Shown here piece by piece: positions 34,501 through 45,614 of a DNA stretch of 64,000 nucleotides; the first letter of the stretch is position 1; every line of letters begins with the position of its first letter. This DNA is from Pisaster brevispinus (Eukaryota > Echinodermata > Asteroidea > Forcipulatida > Asteriidae): NCBI GenBank assembly GCA_023634235.1, contig JAMKCF010000008.1, positions 2,175,001 to 2,239,000 of the forward strand, in the 5' to 3' direction. A program made the position numbers and the translations under genes. Below the pieces are notes generated by a model, which saw nothing but the letters and a program-made list of their open reading frames with translations, did not search any database and was not told the DNA's origin.

Positions 34501-37500
34501 CAATCGTTGCAGCTGATTCGTCTTGACCCAGATGAGTTCCTCTGTTCTCTCATAGCCCCAAAGACTCAAACACTCACGTCCGAGTTCCATCGCCCTTCGG
34601 AAGAAACCATTTTAAAAAGGATTCAATTTTTTTCAACACATGGAATGTTCACTTTGTTAAAATTCAAGACTCACAATTGTACATCATAAAAGTCAGTTAA
34701 TGGTAGTACAAATTGTAAACCCACAGAAGTATAAAAACTCTGCACGATTGGAAAATATCAGGGCCCAATTTCATGGCTCTGCTTACCGCCGAATTCTGCG
34801 CTTGCAATCACCATTCTCCGCTTACTGTGCAAGGAATGCCTTGTAACGTGGAGTACGCCGGCGCACAAGCAACAATTCTCTGCTAACCTATTTTCCCTTC
34901 CAGCCTCAATTTAGTTACATTGACTTCAATGTAAGATGAACAACATGCTGGACTATTACACAGGTCTAGTCTCCTACCTCCCAGTGACCCACAGGAAGAT
35001 GTATCCCTCGTCTTGCATGACAGGGACATCCAGGTGTCTCATCTCATCGTCCTGCATGGTGCCATACGGTAACTCCATGTGGATGTCCCATGGTGGGTCA
35101 GCCATGATCACCGCAAACTTGCCCAGGATTGTCTTGTCCAGATTGCGAATATCGCACTGTATCCACTAAAGAACAATAACAAACCACAATCTTAATTTAT
35201 ATCCTCACACTCAATTCAAGTCGGTCAGGTTGGCGTAGTGGTATCTTGTGGACCCCTGTTCAAATGTTTGCAAAAATTTACCAGGAAAACCTTTAATAAT
35301 AATAACAAAAAGAAGTTGTTGTGTCCTACCTGTGCAGGAAGCATAGTCACATTGCTATCACTGCGGACACCCCTCCTTGCTCCCAGGATCTGCCCACCAT
35401 CATCTGGTTTGGATGGATACTCTATTTCATAGTGTACATACTGAAATTAAAACAAGATGAACAGATTTTCGTGTGAGTAAAATAAACTGCGCAAATCTCG
35501 CACGTATTCGTACATTGGGACCCATTAAAGTGTGTGAGTTTGTTTCCTTCTTGCATTAAAGCAATGGGCATGTGACCAAAGTGGTCCCAAACATGTTCAA
35601 ATACGCGCGAGACTTGCATGGTCGATTACAAGCAAAAGCATGCCAACTATGTAGCTGGAGACAAAACCTTGTGTGTACAGCAGACACCTGTACGTTTGAC
35701 GTAATGACTTATTTTGATAACTTGATAATTTGCAATCCTTTGGCCTTTGCAATGCTAACTTTAGGGACTAGGTTGACCCAACGAAATCTTTCTCTGCCTG
35801 TTAACCTCTGTGGACCCAATCCGTTTGGAATCCTCCCAGCAGCCTACATACCTTGCAGGTGTCCATGTGGAAACATGTGTTGAGGAAGGAACAGTCACCA
35901 AGAGACTCTTTAAAAAAAAACAGACAAACAAGCACTATATTAATTCGGGGAAGAGTCTTACCAATTTTGGGAAATTTAAAAACTAAAGACAACTAAATTG
36001 CTCAATTACATTTTTATACATGGAAATGAATGGTAAAGGAATGCTTCAAAAATGTATTACTTCTGTTTTTATAAAAAGGGCTGCTCAATTTGTGTGAAAA
36101 AAAACACCAAAATAGTTTAGATCCAGTCACTTGATTTACATGTCGTCAACTCACCATCTGTATGCTTGTTTATGAGCCGCCTGAAATGAAGCTAAAACAG
36201 ACAGAAAAGATAAAAGACATTAATAGATAATAGTAAATGATATTGTTCAGACAAAAATCAATTTTTCTATTCCCAATAAGTGTATGGTACACTCCGAGGT
36301 TGAATTGTATACAGCATTTTACCTTGTAGCATGTATGCATTGGGCCCATTTCTTTAATGCACTCGGCTCTTGTACCGTGGGCGCAGAACTCTTGCACAGT
36401 GCCTGCGGAAATAAGAAAAGTCAAGTTTGGTAAACACAAATGCCTCACAAGACAGTCCGTTTTTGGTTGACCTAGGGGTCCAAAAATAATAGGCTTCTGG
36501 GGGACCCCTAGACCAATGCACAAACCAAGTTTTGAGCTGATATGCCAAGTACTTCTTGAGTTATTGTCAACACTTGCACACATACACACCCACACAACCT
36601 TATGGATCAGGCTTGTGGGGTCCTGTCATTGTTTTTCTATTATTCCCTTTTGTAGCGTCGAAGCTGAACAAAGACAAATTTATGGGGTCCATTGTTCCAT
36701 TGTGTAAAAGGACCCACAAGAACCCTTTCGTAAGCCCACACACACACACCCACGGAAGGATATGTTGGAAACAGTATGCCCCTTCGGCGGCATCTCCAAC
36801 CGCGGGGCAAAAACTTACTTGTGAGTGGTACCCAGAGCTGCCAACATTTGTAACTTGCGATCTGGGAATTTTAGTGTCACAATCCGGGAGATTTTGAATT
36901 ACATTAACAAATTGTCCATAATCAGAGAAGTTTTTTCAAATTTATTTATCAGTACATGGAAAGATTGCCTTTATTTTCAGGGAACTTTCTGCAGAGTTGA
37001 AAGTTGGCAGCTCTGCAGTACCCCAACTTATTTGTGCTACAATAAATTGTTCGTGAAAAAAATATGTCAAATGTGGGGCTTGGGTTTTATTTTCAAAATA
37101 CGTTGACTAAGAACAGATATTTTACCTCCCTGTGACTTGAATTTCTCGACCAGCGATTGCTCCTTGGCTGTAGGTATACTCAGAAGCTCAAATAGCTCCT
37201 GCCCCATCTCTTTATTCTACATTGTGAAACAATTTACATTTACATTTGTGTTATATTTAAAAATAACAGAAGCAACAATCTGGCAGAGAATGAAACATTT
37301 GTTGCTCAATATATATCCTGCTGTTGTGTCTTGAATTGTGTTCTTGGAATCTCAGGAATTCTTTAGAGGATTTTAAGAGGGTCTTTCTGTACAAGAGGAA
37401 AAGAGCGTGTTAAAGTATGGCAACATGGGGGGGGGCACCCTCTGCCACACATCGTGCACGGTATAGAATCAAAACATCACATAATAATGGAAGCTATGAC

Positions 37501-40500
37501 TGACAAGCTATCAGTACCAATGCAGTATCCAACATCTTTAAAACCCAGGTATGTTTTCATGCAAACCAACCTCCTGTTCTTTGAAGGACGTCGCCGAAAG
37601 CAAACTTTGCAAGTTATCTTCCTCTGGTTTGGGGGTTTCTAGCTCCTCTTGCTTCTGCTTCTGAAGCTGTTTCTCCTTGGAGGCTGGCGTCTTGGCCGAG
37701 ACAGAAACATCCTCCTGCTTCTTAGGTCCTGGAGACCTGAAACGGAAGACATTGCTTTTATAAGGACACTCAGAACTGCCATTTGGATATGTCAAATACT
37801 CAAAACTTCATGTTATTTGAGTGGACAAATTTGCTTGAAATTCTACGACTGACTGATCCATTAAGCTTCCCTAGGCACATTGGTCTGTCAAAGTCTGACA
37901 AATTGTAAACGAGCTGCCGAAATCTGAATAACTACATTTCGCACTTCGCATGGTGGTGTGGAGCACTGGCTCAGTGATCAAAGGGGTACACCAACTAAGC
38001 AGTTTCTATGGTATACAGGCTTAATTGATCATTGTTATGTTTGATGAACAAAGCCTGATGATGACCTGATGCATACTCCAAGATACCCCTAAATCTCCAA
38101 AATGCTATGCACATAATGGTGAGGTAACCCATGCCATACTTTCCTGTCATTATATTTGTATGTAGGGTTGATCAGTGCCACAAAATGCTACTTCAGAATT
38201 TTGACTAAGATTGAGAAACTTATCTCTTCCAACATTGGACCAAAATTCCAGTTAAACTGAGCCACAGCTGGTAGCTTCTCCAGTTGACCACTCTCATTTG
38301 AAACACTTGGGGCAATAGCTCCTGTCTCTACATCAACATGAAAAATGCCACTATTGTGGCTTAGTGAGGTATGGGTTGATTGTCTTGAGAAGAACCCCGA
38401 TAGTAGGAGGGTTTTAACTACACAAATATTCCCTATGTCTTACCTCTCTCTCTTCCTCTTTCTGTTGAGTGGTAATGCCGGACTAACCCCTCGATCTCTC
38501 TCACTGAGCTCACCTGTCATGGCTGAAATCTGACATGATGGAAACAATCATTAAGATTACCGAAGTTCGCATGGACAACAAGTAAAAGTAACTTTGAACA
38601 TCTCCTCACATGACAAGGTGTGACATAAAGAAGCGTTGAGGAGAATTTCTGCTGAGTTGCCTGGTTTGGCCACCAGGTGAAAACAAAGAACAGCAGATTT
38701 CAAAACACTTTGAAGCATTCGCTGGGAAGACCAGATGGAGTAAGCCAAGAAAGAGACAGAAAAATGATGTTATTGCTAACAGCACCTTGAATCTTGTCTA
38801 CCGTACTGCACAAGCAGTGGAGAGAAAAAAATCTGTGCAGCCAACATCCTTTGGGACACGGTGCATGATTAGATTAGGTTAGATTAGATTAGATTACATT
38901 AGATCAGATTATATTAGATTAGATTAGTAAATTTGTTTGTTTATAATGAGAGTGAATAGTCACACCTTTGACTTGTCACCATGGAAATATAAACAACGCA
39001 ATGTTTCTCTTGGGTTTTTCTAGTAAACACTTTGTCTATGGATAGCATTAGTCAAAGTGTTAAGAACGTTTGCAAGAAAACCCTGACCACAGCAAACATA
39101 CAAAAACAATGGTCTGCAAATTTATGGAAAACCTTTTCCCTGCCATTCACCTCCGTGGACCACGGTCAGAATCCCACCCCGGACCAGCGCCTAGCATATG
39201 GATTACGTTTTCAGTCCCTACCTGGTTTCCCCACTTCGGGGTTTCCCTCCCACACCTCAACCCTCCATATCTTCATCATGTTTGCTACGCAGGTATCTTC
39301 AGACCTACAGGCCACAGTGCTAGACACTTTTGTGACAATTTACACAATTCTAGAAATTCCCTTTTCTTTGGAAAGTGAAGCAAGAATGAAGCTTCAGACC
39401 TGACTGCATGTAGTTCACTTACCTTGCCATATTCCACAGACACAACAACTAAGCACGGCTGGCCATCTGCTGTGCTGCCCTCTCTCACACTGTAGGTGGA
39501 AAACACAAAGCTTTTTTAAGATTGCAACAAACTTACCTAAGAAACAACCAAGAAGTGATACTCTAATTGTGATGAAGACAAATCAAACAAGACACCACAA
39601 CAAAGTTTTATTCTTGAACATTGTTTGGCACTTACGCAATAAGCTCCTGGGCAAGGAATTTCTGTAGTAAACTTTCAACACTTGCCTGGGATACGTCAAA
39701 ATCTAAAATCTGAAAAGGAAAGATAAATGGAGAGTCAACATAACCAAATTCGAATTTAAAAAACAATTGAAAATTTTTTAAACCATGCTCTAATTTCGTT
39801 TCTCTTCCAAAATTTCTTGACAACTCCAGAGCGTTTAACTGAAATGTCTTCTTCATCTTTCATATTCAATGTGGGTTTTGAGGCTTTGCATGGTGAGGTA
39901 TCAATGTACATGTATATACTCAGTTTGCGGTAATACCATGCATATATTTACTTTACTAAGTCGATTTTGTTCTTTGAGTACTTGTCTTCCTATTTATTCT
40001 ACTGCTGCGGAGTAGATTTCGGAATTTGGGAGACTACTTAGTTCTGAAAAGAACTGTCCTGCTTATTAACTACTACCTTGGCGGAAGGTAGGAAACCAGC
40101 CAAGACTACTACTTTCACTCAGTGGATCAAGGGGACTTCTTGTTATTAATTTCACTGCCGCGGAGTCATCGTCAGGAGACTGAAGAGTGTGAGACATGTT
40201 GGTCTATTTATAGCGATTCAGAGGTTTCAGTCACTGCTCTGATTGGTTCTTTTCAAAAGGAGAACTGTAGTTGGAGGGCTCAGAGTTATTGTTTGGGCTA
40301 CCAGTTGTGTTTCATATTTAACTTTCCAGTGTCGATAAAGGATAGCAAATTAGACATAGGGCTAACTAATCAATCTAAGAATTCCAGTGTTTTGGGGTGA
40401 AACATTTTGGTACCTTTGTAAGGGAAGAACGCAAGCTGTCAGAGTCCACAGGGAGTGAGAGTGAGTGATCACACAGTCTTTCAAGGAGTTTCTTCTCAGT

Positions 40501-43097
40501 GCGGGGATCTAATTTATGCTCAACAGCTGTTGTATTAACCGTCAGTGGACTGTTGGTATCACTTCTTGATGCTGAACTTGCTGACTGGAAAGAAGTAGCT
40601 GGATTTGCAGAAGATTCTGGGCAAAAAATGTTTGCAACTAATAATCAACAGGTATATGTAAAATTTTAATTAAATTTTAAAACAGGCGAACCAACAAATA
40701 GATTCGATTCGCCAAAACAGCAGCATTTATTAAAGTCTTTTTATGTCACTGCAGTGCGTTGCTTTACTCCACGCTGCTTGTTGCTGGTTCGTGTTCCGCT
40801 GTGGTGGCACTGTGTGTGATGAATACCGCCTTGACTAAAATTAGCTAGAATAGCGAGGTCAATGTCATCGCACATGCGCATATCAGTGAACATCATCATG
40901 GTGCTGACGATGTTTAAATGAGTAATTGTCAGCTCAGAGAATTTCAGAATATTGCCACAATTGCGCTGTACTGTATGTTGGTGAGTGAATAACTATTGGG
41001 GGGGGGGGGAAGGAATTTCGGCAAAAAAACATAAGCTTCTTTTCAATAAATCGTCACACTAAGTTAAGTAAGTGATGCTAAATCAATATTGAATATGGGC
41101 GTAGGGCCAAGATGGGAGGGAGTCCAGCATATTAATGGCACTATTTTTTTATGGGACTTATTTCATTCAGACCAGTTTTTTGTTTTGTAACCCATCCCCA
41201 GGCCAGAGGCCCTGGGCGGAAGTCGACAAGGCGAGTTACCCCACACGGCCTGGTCCTACTAAATACCGTCAATACACCGTCAACACCTCCAATATACATT
41301 TTAAATCGACAAAAGAGGCGTAGAACTGTAAAGTATGGGCTAAGGGAGAACTTCCATTGGTTTGAGGTTACATTTCTTTCGCTAAGCAGTGAAGCCGTTG
41401 GACGTCATCTTGCCTTCTCATGGAGCTTGTACAATATGGACAACAGAGGGCACCTTGCTGCAGATGGATGGCACTTAACTGCTTAACAGTCCAAGCTCCG
41501 GCAATATGGTGGCCATGCCAGCGTCTATGCTGCTTTAGATAATTTTTTCGCATGAAAAAAACTCCATTTTCATAAATAAAATGTAACTTCAAACCAATGG
41601 AAATTCTCCTTTAGCCCATAATTAAAGTTCTATGCCTTTTTTTTTATTTAAAATGTATTTTGGAGGTGTTGACGGTGTGTTGACGGTACTGTTCGTGATG
41701 TTCATGTGGGTACCGGTCACTTCGGCACCTCGCAAACTCGGCACCCACAAACTCGGCACCTTGCAAACTCGGCACCCACAAACTCGGCACCTAGCAAACT
41801 CGGCACCCACAAACTCGGCACATGCACAAATACAAACTCGGCACCCACCACGAGCCCTCTGGCTTCTAGTTTGAGGCCTGCATTCTTATTTTATTTTCTG
41901 TTTTGTAAAACTGGATTCAAGAATACTTCTTCAAACAAATCGCTTTCTTTTGTTATGGATGGTTTAAAATATTTCATGAATGATGTAAATAAATGTGACT
42001 TTTTAATTGAATTGGAATGAGGAAGTTTTTAACTGTCAGGTAAAGTTGTCCGGCATTGTGTCCGGGGGGACAGATTCACCCACACGGTCAAAAAAGGTCA
42101 CACTATCTCGGTTAAACTATTTTCCCACCACTTCCCAGTTATAATAACACAATTTTTTAAGTGGATATAGTCCAGCACAGTTACCACATTTGGAATTGTA
42201 TTATCACAAATAAATTTTTCAAATTACAACAATTCAACAGATACAGCGTCACTGGATGGGATAGCACCAACATAGTTTACTATCCATATCCTTCAAGAAA
42301 CTTCAGAATGGTGCAAAGTTCTGCATTAAACTCCAAGAGTGATTTTAGGTTTCGGCTTAGGCAAAAGTCTCGTGCAGAATCATAAATTAAAATATTTGTG
42401 GGACATTTTGTGATAGCGGTCAATTATGCCAGACGTAAACTTAACAAAAAAGGTAAAACATATTTTAAAATACAAATACGTTAATAATAATACACATTAA
42501 GCATTCTTAACTATATTTTGTTTAATTTAACATCTCCATGTGGGGTTTGACCTTTCTAGCGGTTTACAGAACAGGTGCCGAGATTGCTAGGTGCCGAGTT
42601 TGTTAGGCAAAAAAGGCCGGTGCCGAGTTTGTATGGTGCCGACATTCTTGGTGCCGAGTGGGTGCCGAGTTTGCAAGGTGCCGAGTTTGCAAGGTGCCGA
42701 GTTTGTGGGTGCCGAGTTTGCGAGGTGCCGAAGTGTCCGGTATTCGTTCATGTTGACGGTGCGTTGATGGCGTGTTGACGGTGCTTTAATGGCGTGTTGA
42801 CGGTATTTAGTAGGACCCACACGGCCTATACTCCTAATACTATATGAGGTTCGTTAGCGGAACGAACCTCATAGTCATAGTCATAGTCATAGTTCTAGGA
42901 CTACTAAGTACTATGTATTACTACGGCCTACCAAACCTACCTGAAGTTGCAGCCGACCCAACGGCAGCACTGCCGTCATTCGGGCCACTCGTCGGTGGTA
43001 TCAACCCCATCCGTTCTTTCTTCCTTCGCTGCAATCGTTCCCTCAGATTCTCCTGGCGTCGCTTGACGGCCTGAATATCACTCCATGTATCCGACAT
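31548..43097 (-). CDS. METTL3: METTL3, m6A methyltransferase catalytic subunit
   Basis: Catalytic half of the METTL3-METTL14 nuclear complex that methylates adenosine N6 in mRNA using S-adenosylmethionine. Coding exons in transcript order: 42941-43097, 40414-40616, 39636-39709, 39423-39489, 38444-38529, 37571-37736, 37126-37216, 36323-36402, 36155-36191, 35852-35907, 35330-35440, 34978-35165, 34447-34594, 33735-33913, 31548-31677. All have GT-AG borders and the phases join to 590 residues (human 580). It starts MSDTWSDIQ, matching the vertebrate N terminus. Two CCCH fingers are visible: C288, C296, C306, H310 and C326, C332, C338, H342. The DPPW catalytic motif is at 399-402, and the '[12 protein letters not shown]' and 'GNQLDG' segments of the methyltransferase fold are intact. 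A Lys/Gln-rich segment in exon 6 replaces the vertebrate linker. No damage is seen; the gene looks functional. Confidence 0.96.
31925..33670. repeat. Alternating-orientation repeat array in METTL3 last intron
   Basis: It fills most of intron 14. A roughly 55-60 bp unit (ACTGGTATACCGCCCTCTTG, then 'tgattttagtgagga' and 'gtggttgaccattaa') recurs a dozen or so times, for example near 31974, 32033, 32347, 32402, 32457, 32514, 32896, 33329 and 33634. Interleaved is a roughly 180-200 bp block ('gcagagctgtgtg...gagagagttg', 'ggttgctgga', 'gcagtctagtctggcac'), direct at about 32083-32265 and 33009-33215 and inverted at about 32555-32765 and 33425-33575. It contains no genes; open frames here are by-products. 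Confidence 0.75.
33950..34060 (-). repeat. tRNA-derived SINE-like copy in METTL3 intron 13
   Basis: The minus strand reads TAGCTCAGTTGGTAGAGTGC, an excellent A box. About 30 nt later comes a B-box-like 'caggttccgcaaatcc', followed by 'cgttcttgtaaac' and a T-rich 'ttttttgttcaccc' tail. The anticodon arm does not pair into a normal 5-bp stem and the B box is altered, so a SINE is more likely than a working tRNA gene. Confidence 0.6.
34145..34260 (-). repeat. Dispersed repeat with hammerhead-like core
   Basis: On plus it starts 'agttctgaaaagaaccggtg'. On the minus strand it contains CTGAAGA, a short stem (GATCAG pairing with CTGATC) and then GAA, followed by GCGTC. The first part, 'gttctgaaaagaac', recurs at about 40040 and, inverted, at about 59483. 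See findings for the ribozyme hypothesis; the repeat itself is the firmer call. Confidence 0.45.
34761..34885. repeat. MITE family E (copy 1), intron 12 of METTL3
   Basis: It begins GGGCCCAATTTCATGGCTCT followed by 'gcttaccgccgaattctgcg'. The same start recurs at 55117 ('gccctattttatggctccgc', 'ttaccacagaattcagcgct'). The right end is diverged ('caattctctgctaacc'). Confidence 0.5.
35222..35280 (+). repeat. SINE-like repeat, family B (fragment)
   Basis: It contains 'cggtcaggttggcgtagtgg' and 'tggacccctgttcaaa', the A-box and B-box sides of family B, but the body between and after is shortened. A second partial copy with 'tctctgcctgttaacctctg', 'tggacccaatccg' lies at about 35785-35835. Both are in METTL3 introns. 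Confidence 0.45.
38871..38932 (+). repeat. (TTAGA)n-type short tandem repeat
   Basis: About 60 bp of ATTAG/ATTAGATTAG units with interruptions, in METTL3 intron 4. It does not match the TTAGGG telomere unit. Confidence 0.8.
39128..39310 (+). repeat. SINE-like repeat, family B (copy 4)
   Basis: It reads 'ttccctgccattcacctccg', 'tggaccacggtcagaatccc', then 'gcatatggattacgttttca', 'gtccctacctggtttcccca' and 'gggtttccctcccacacctc'. This is the longest body of the family in the window. It lies in METTL3 intron 4, antisense to the gene, and explains two overlapping plus-strand open frames at 39032-39403. Confidence 0.65.
39970..40265. repeat. Dispersed repeat, family F (copy 1)
   Basis: The left part (about 39975-40065, with 'ctgcggagtagatttcggaa', 'tacttagttctgaaaagaac') is matched in inverted orientation at about 59470-59600. 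The right part has 'actgccgcggagtcatcgtc', 'actgaagagtgtgagacatg' and ends near 'gattggttcttttcaaaagg'. It lies in METTL3 intron 2 and no coding sequence was seen. The arrangement may belong to a retroelement end. Confidence 0.5.
41242..41251 (+). repeat. 10-bp target site duplication, left copy
   Basis: CACACGGCCT immediately before the foldback element that starts at 41252. The identical decamer follows the element at 42818-42827. Confidence 0.8.
41252..42817. mobile_element. Foldback transposon with minisatellite arms, METTL3 intron 1
   Basis: A 1566-bp element. Its ends are perfect inverted repeats for 21 bp (GGTCCTACTAAATACCGTCA..., reverse at 42797-42817), with identical 10-bp target duplications outside. 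The left part (41260-41695) is itself a hairpin: about 41267-41376 pairs with about 41579-41690. A minisatellite (AAACTCGGCACC with linkers CCAC, TTGC, TAGC) at about 41722-41850 is repeated in inverse at about 42571-42735. The loop, about 41860-42560, encodes no recognisable transposase. The layout resembles sea-urchin TU-type or Drosophila FB foldback elements in general form. It is a non-autonomous insertion in the antisense-neutral context of an intron. Confidence 0.85.
42818..42827 (+). repeat. 10-bp target site duplication, right copy
   Basis: CACACGGCCT immediately after the foldback element, identical to 41242-41251. Confidence 0.8.
42844..42893. repeat. Hairpin plus (CATAGT)n, METTL3 intron 1
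   Basis: ATGAGGTTCGTT at 42844-42855 and its exact complement at 42861-42872 flank AGCGG. Four CATAGT hexamers follow directly. Parts of the same text occur at about 27765-27800 (inverted) and about 63530-63565. Confidence 0.7.
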
Positions 43098-43330
43098 TTT
43101 GATCAAATGATCACGATTTAATAAAAGAAATGCTGTGATCCGTACTCAGGAGCAGCACTCCAGAACAGATCTGAGCGTACACAACATTCGGTGCAAATCC
43201 TGCACATGCTAACGCGCCAGTACAGTACTCCAACCATTCCATTTATAAAGCTTTATAGAGAAGTCCAGGTACAAAACAACTAAATTGCGCCCTCACCACA
43301 TATAGAGGAGACATCCTTGAAGGCGGAGCA
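43098..43330 (-). promoter_or_regulatory. METTL3 upstream region, candidate core promoter
   Basis: This 230-bp region lies upstream of the METTL3 start codon. On the minus strand a TATA-like TATAAAGCTTTATAA lies at about 43240-43254, about 150 bp before the ATG. There is no CpG island. The next gene's 3'UTR (NFAT5) ends only about 0.5 kb further, so METTL3 control sequence may be compact. The start site is not determinable by eye. Confidence 0.35.
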
Positions 43331-43811
43331 AATTAAATGGGGGGGGGGTTGCTATTTCATGGGGCTAGCGCTGGTGGGATATCTTCACTTAAAAAAATTA
43401 ATGAAAAAGACACTATCATCCAGTTTAGAGTATTTTTGAGAGGGGGAAGGGACACTTCTGTACAAGAGGGAGATGTGTACATGGAGAGGGGGGGGGGGGG
43501 TTCTGCCCCATATATGGCATGGTATAGGAAGCTGTGCACATTAATTACTTCTAAAAAAACACAAACATATCCCCCACACCTCAGAATAAAGTCCAAAAAA
43601 GTGCCCTATCCCGCAACAAAAGCAAACAATTAGTTGCCAGTAGGTATACAGGCTAATGATTGTTTGTTAAACTACCTCTTTACATTAAAAGCATAAACAT
43701 AATCGTCCTTAAGTCCTAAAAGTTTTCCTCTTATTGTACCACAACACTTCAAAGCTATAAATTAATTAATACTGAAACAAGAAAATAAAATCAGAAAAGA
43801 AGACAGTCAAG
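43331..43811. other. Short intergenic spacer between METTL3 and NFAT5
   Basis: It contains G-runs at 43340-43349 and 43487-43499. A segment at about 43450-43530 ('ttctgtacaagaggga', then a G-run, then 'ggcatggtatag') resembles 37385-37460. No gene was seen. Confidence 0.4.
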
Positions 43812-43838
43812 TTTATTTGGTTCAATCCTTTATTTATT
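43812..43838 (-). promoter_or_regulatory. Poly(A) signals, probable NFAT5 3' end
   Basis: On the minus strand AATAAATAAA spans 43838-43829 and another AATAAA lies at 43817-43812. They are the first such cluster before the METTL3 upstream region and would close a 3'UTR of about 1.8 kb after the stop codon at 45615. Confidence 0.5.
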
Positions 43839-45614
43839 CAACTGATATCAACGCAGTTAATACAGCTCCATACAAACAAGCACACAGATAAATTTGGGTG
43901 GTGATAAGCTTAATGTTTAGTTTTGAAAACAGATAATAAAGAACATTTTTGTGATTATAATAATCATGGGTGCTGAAAGGATTAATTATTTGTAGCTAAT
44001 TTTACCAGTCCATAACTTCCTAATTTTTCACACTAATTGATACTGTAAAGAGGGTCATAAATGTTCAAAACTTGTATACATGTTCAGAAGTATTTTGAAG
44101 GGGAAAATACCAAAACAAACCCTCCAAAAACAAGCTTAAATAAGGTTTCAAATACCCTGTTGTAAATTTTTAGTGAGAAATGGGTCTCAGAACTGCCGTC
44201 AAAATAAAAGGCATTGTACACATTTTTTTGTTCAGATTATGTTTTCCCCATAATCTGAAAAAAATTAACTACAAGCCTGTGAAAATATAATTTTCAATTA
44301 TCTCTGTACTCTGTACTTTATTCAGCTAATGTTTTGAAGATCACCAATGTTACTTCAGCTTGTGTATAATAAATCACTTATTTATAAGGCAATATTGATT
44401 TTGTGTATAATAAAATATACTATAATATTGGGGTTTATCTTGATGCTACATTACTCGGATCTGGGATAGGTCCAATGTCACTTAATACGAGATTGATACT
44501 AAGGGCATGAATCAGTAACTAAATCAAATGGAAAACTGATTGAATGCTCTTCATGTAGTTGGATAGAGGGACGGACAATGTTTTTAAACTGCTGGATAAA
44601 CAATCAAAACAAACTGAACAGACAAACAATCATAACAAACTGTAAGCGTAACGGATGAATGAATGGAAGCGAACATCAAGTATTATAAAAGTAAATGGTT
44701 TCTGTACTGGAAACATAAGTGTGAACACAAGATGCTGTTATTAACAACAGTGGCAAGAGACATTGGATGTCATGGTGAAACCAAACTTGTTTAGTGGTGC
44801 AAAGCAAGTACAGCAGCTCAAGCTTTTAACTTGATGGAATCTTAACTTCTTAAGATCTAAACACAAGTGCCTTTGAAGAATACAATCTGAAAGGAAATTT
44901 TCCATATTTTCAACTGTATAAATTAGGTCACCACCCCCCCAAAAAAACCATCAAATTTTAAGTATACATTCAAGTACTTTTAAGTGTTTTTCTCTGAATA
45001 TGATATGTACATGGTAAGTTTCCTTCTTTTGCCATGCAACACAACAAAGGGTAATCTCTTCCAAAAATTTCTCAAAAACAAGTTTAGCTTTACGTTTAGT
45101 AAACACCAGCAGTACAAAAAGCCATTTAATACAAAAGCTTGTCTTGGTTAAATAAATAAGTTATCCATTTGTTTAAAAAAATGAAAACGATTTCAAAAAA
45201 ATAAGTCTTTGTTGCATCTTTTTTGTTAATAGCGACTTTGGATTCACATAGTGTACTTTCAATATATTATGTTAGATTACAAAAGCATTTTGTGCCAGAA
45301 AATACATCCAAAGTTTTAATTGGAGAACACAATGTTCAGACACTGTGAAGCCAAGATTTTTGTTAAAAGTTTTGTGCATGGAGTTGTAGTGATTTCATGT
45401 GACTGCAAGCTAGCAATGATTTCAAAATGATATTTGTTGTGATGTTCAAGGTTCGTTTTACTATGTACACAATCTTCGACAAAACAAGAAAAATATACAC
45501 TTGTATTTACATGTGTATGATATACATTATGTACAGTGCTCTCTTCTGTCAGAGTACCTCCAGACCGGTCGTCACATCCTACTCTTCAGCTGGTCATCGT
45601 CACCGTCATGCACG
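43839..45614 (-). other. Probable NFAT5 3'UTR
   Basis: An AT-rich tract with no long open frame, downstream of the proposed NFAT5 stop codon. AT-rich words are frequent. The extent is inferred from poly(A) signals only. Confidence 0.45.

Noticed and set aside
38871..38932. Interstitial telomere repeat
   Set aside because: The unit is ATTAG/ATTAGATTAG, not TTAGGG, and the tract is short.
41632..42020. Ser-Ala-Pro repeat open frames, also the minus frame at 42587-42820
   Set aside because: They translate the minisatellite arms of the foldback transposon.
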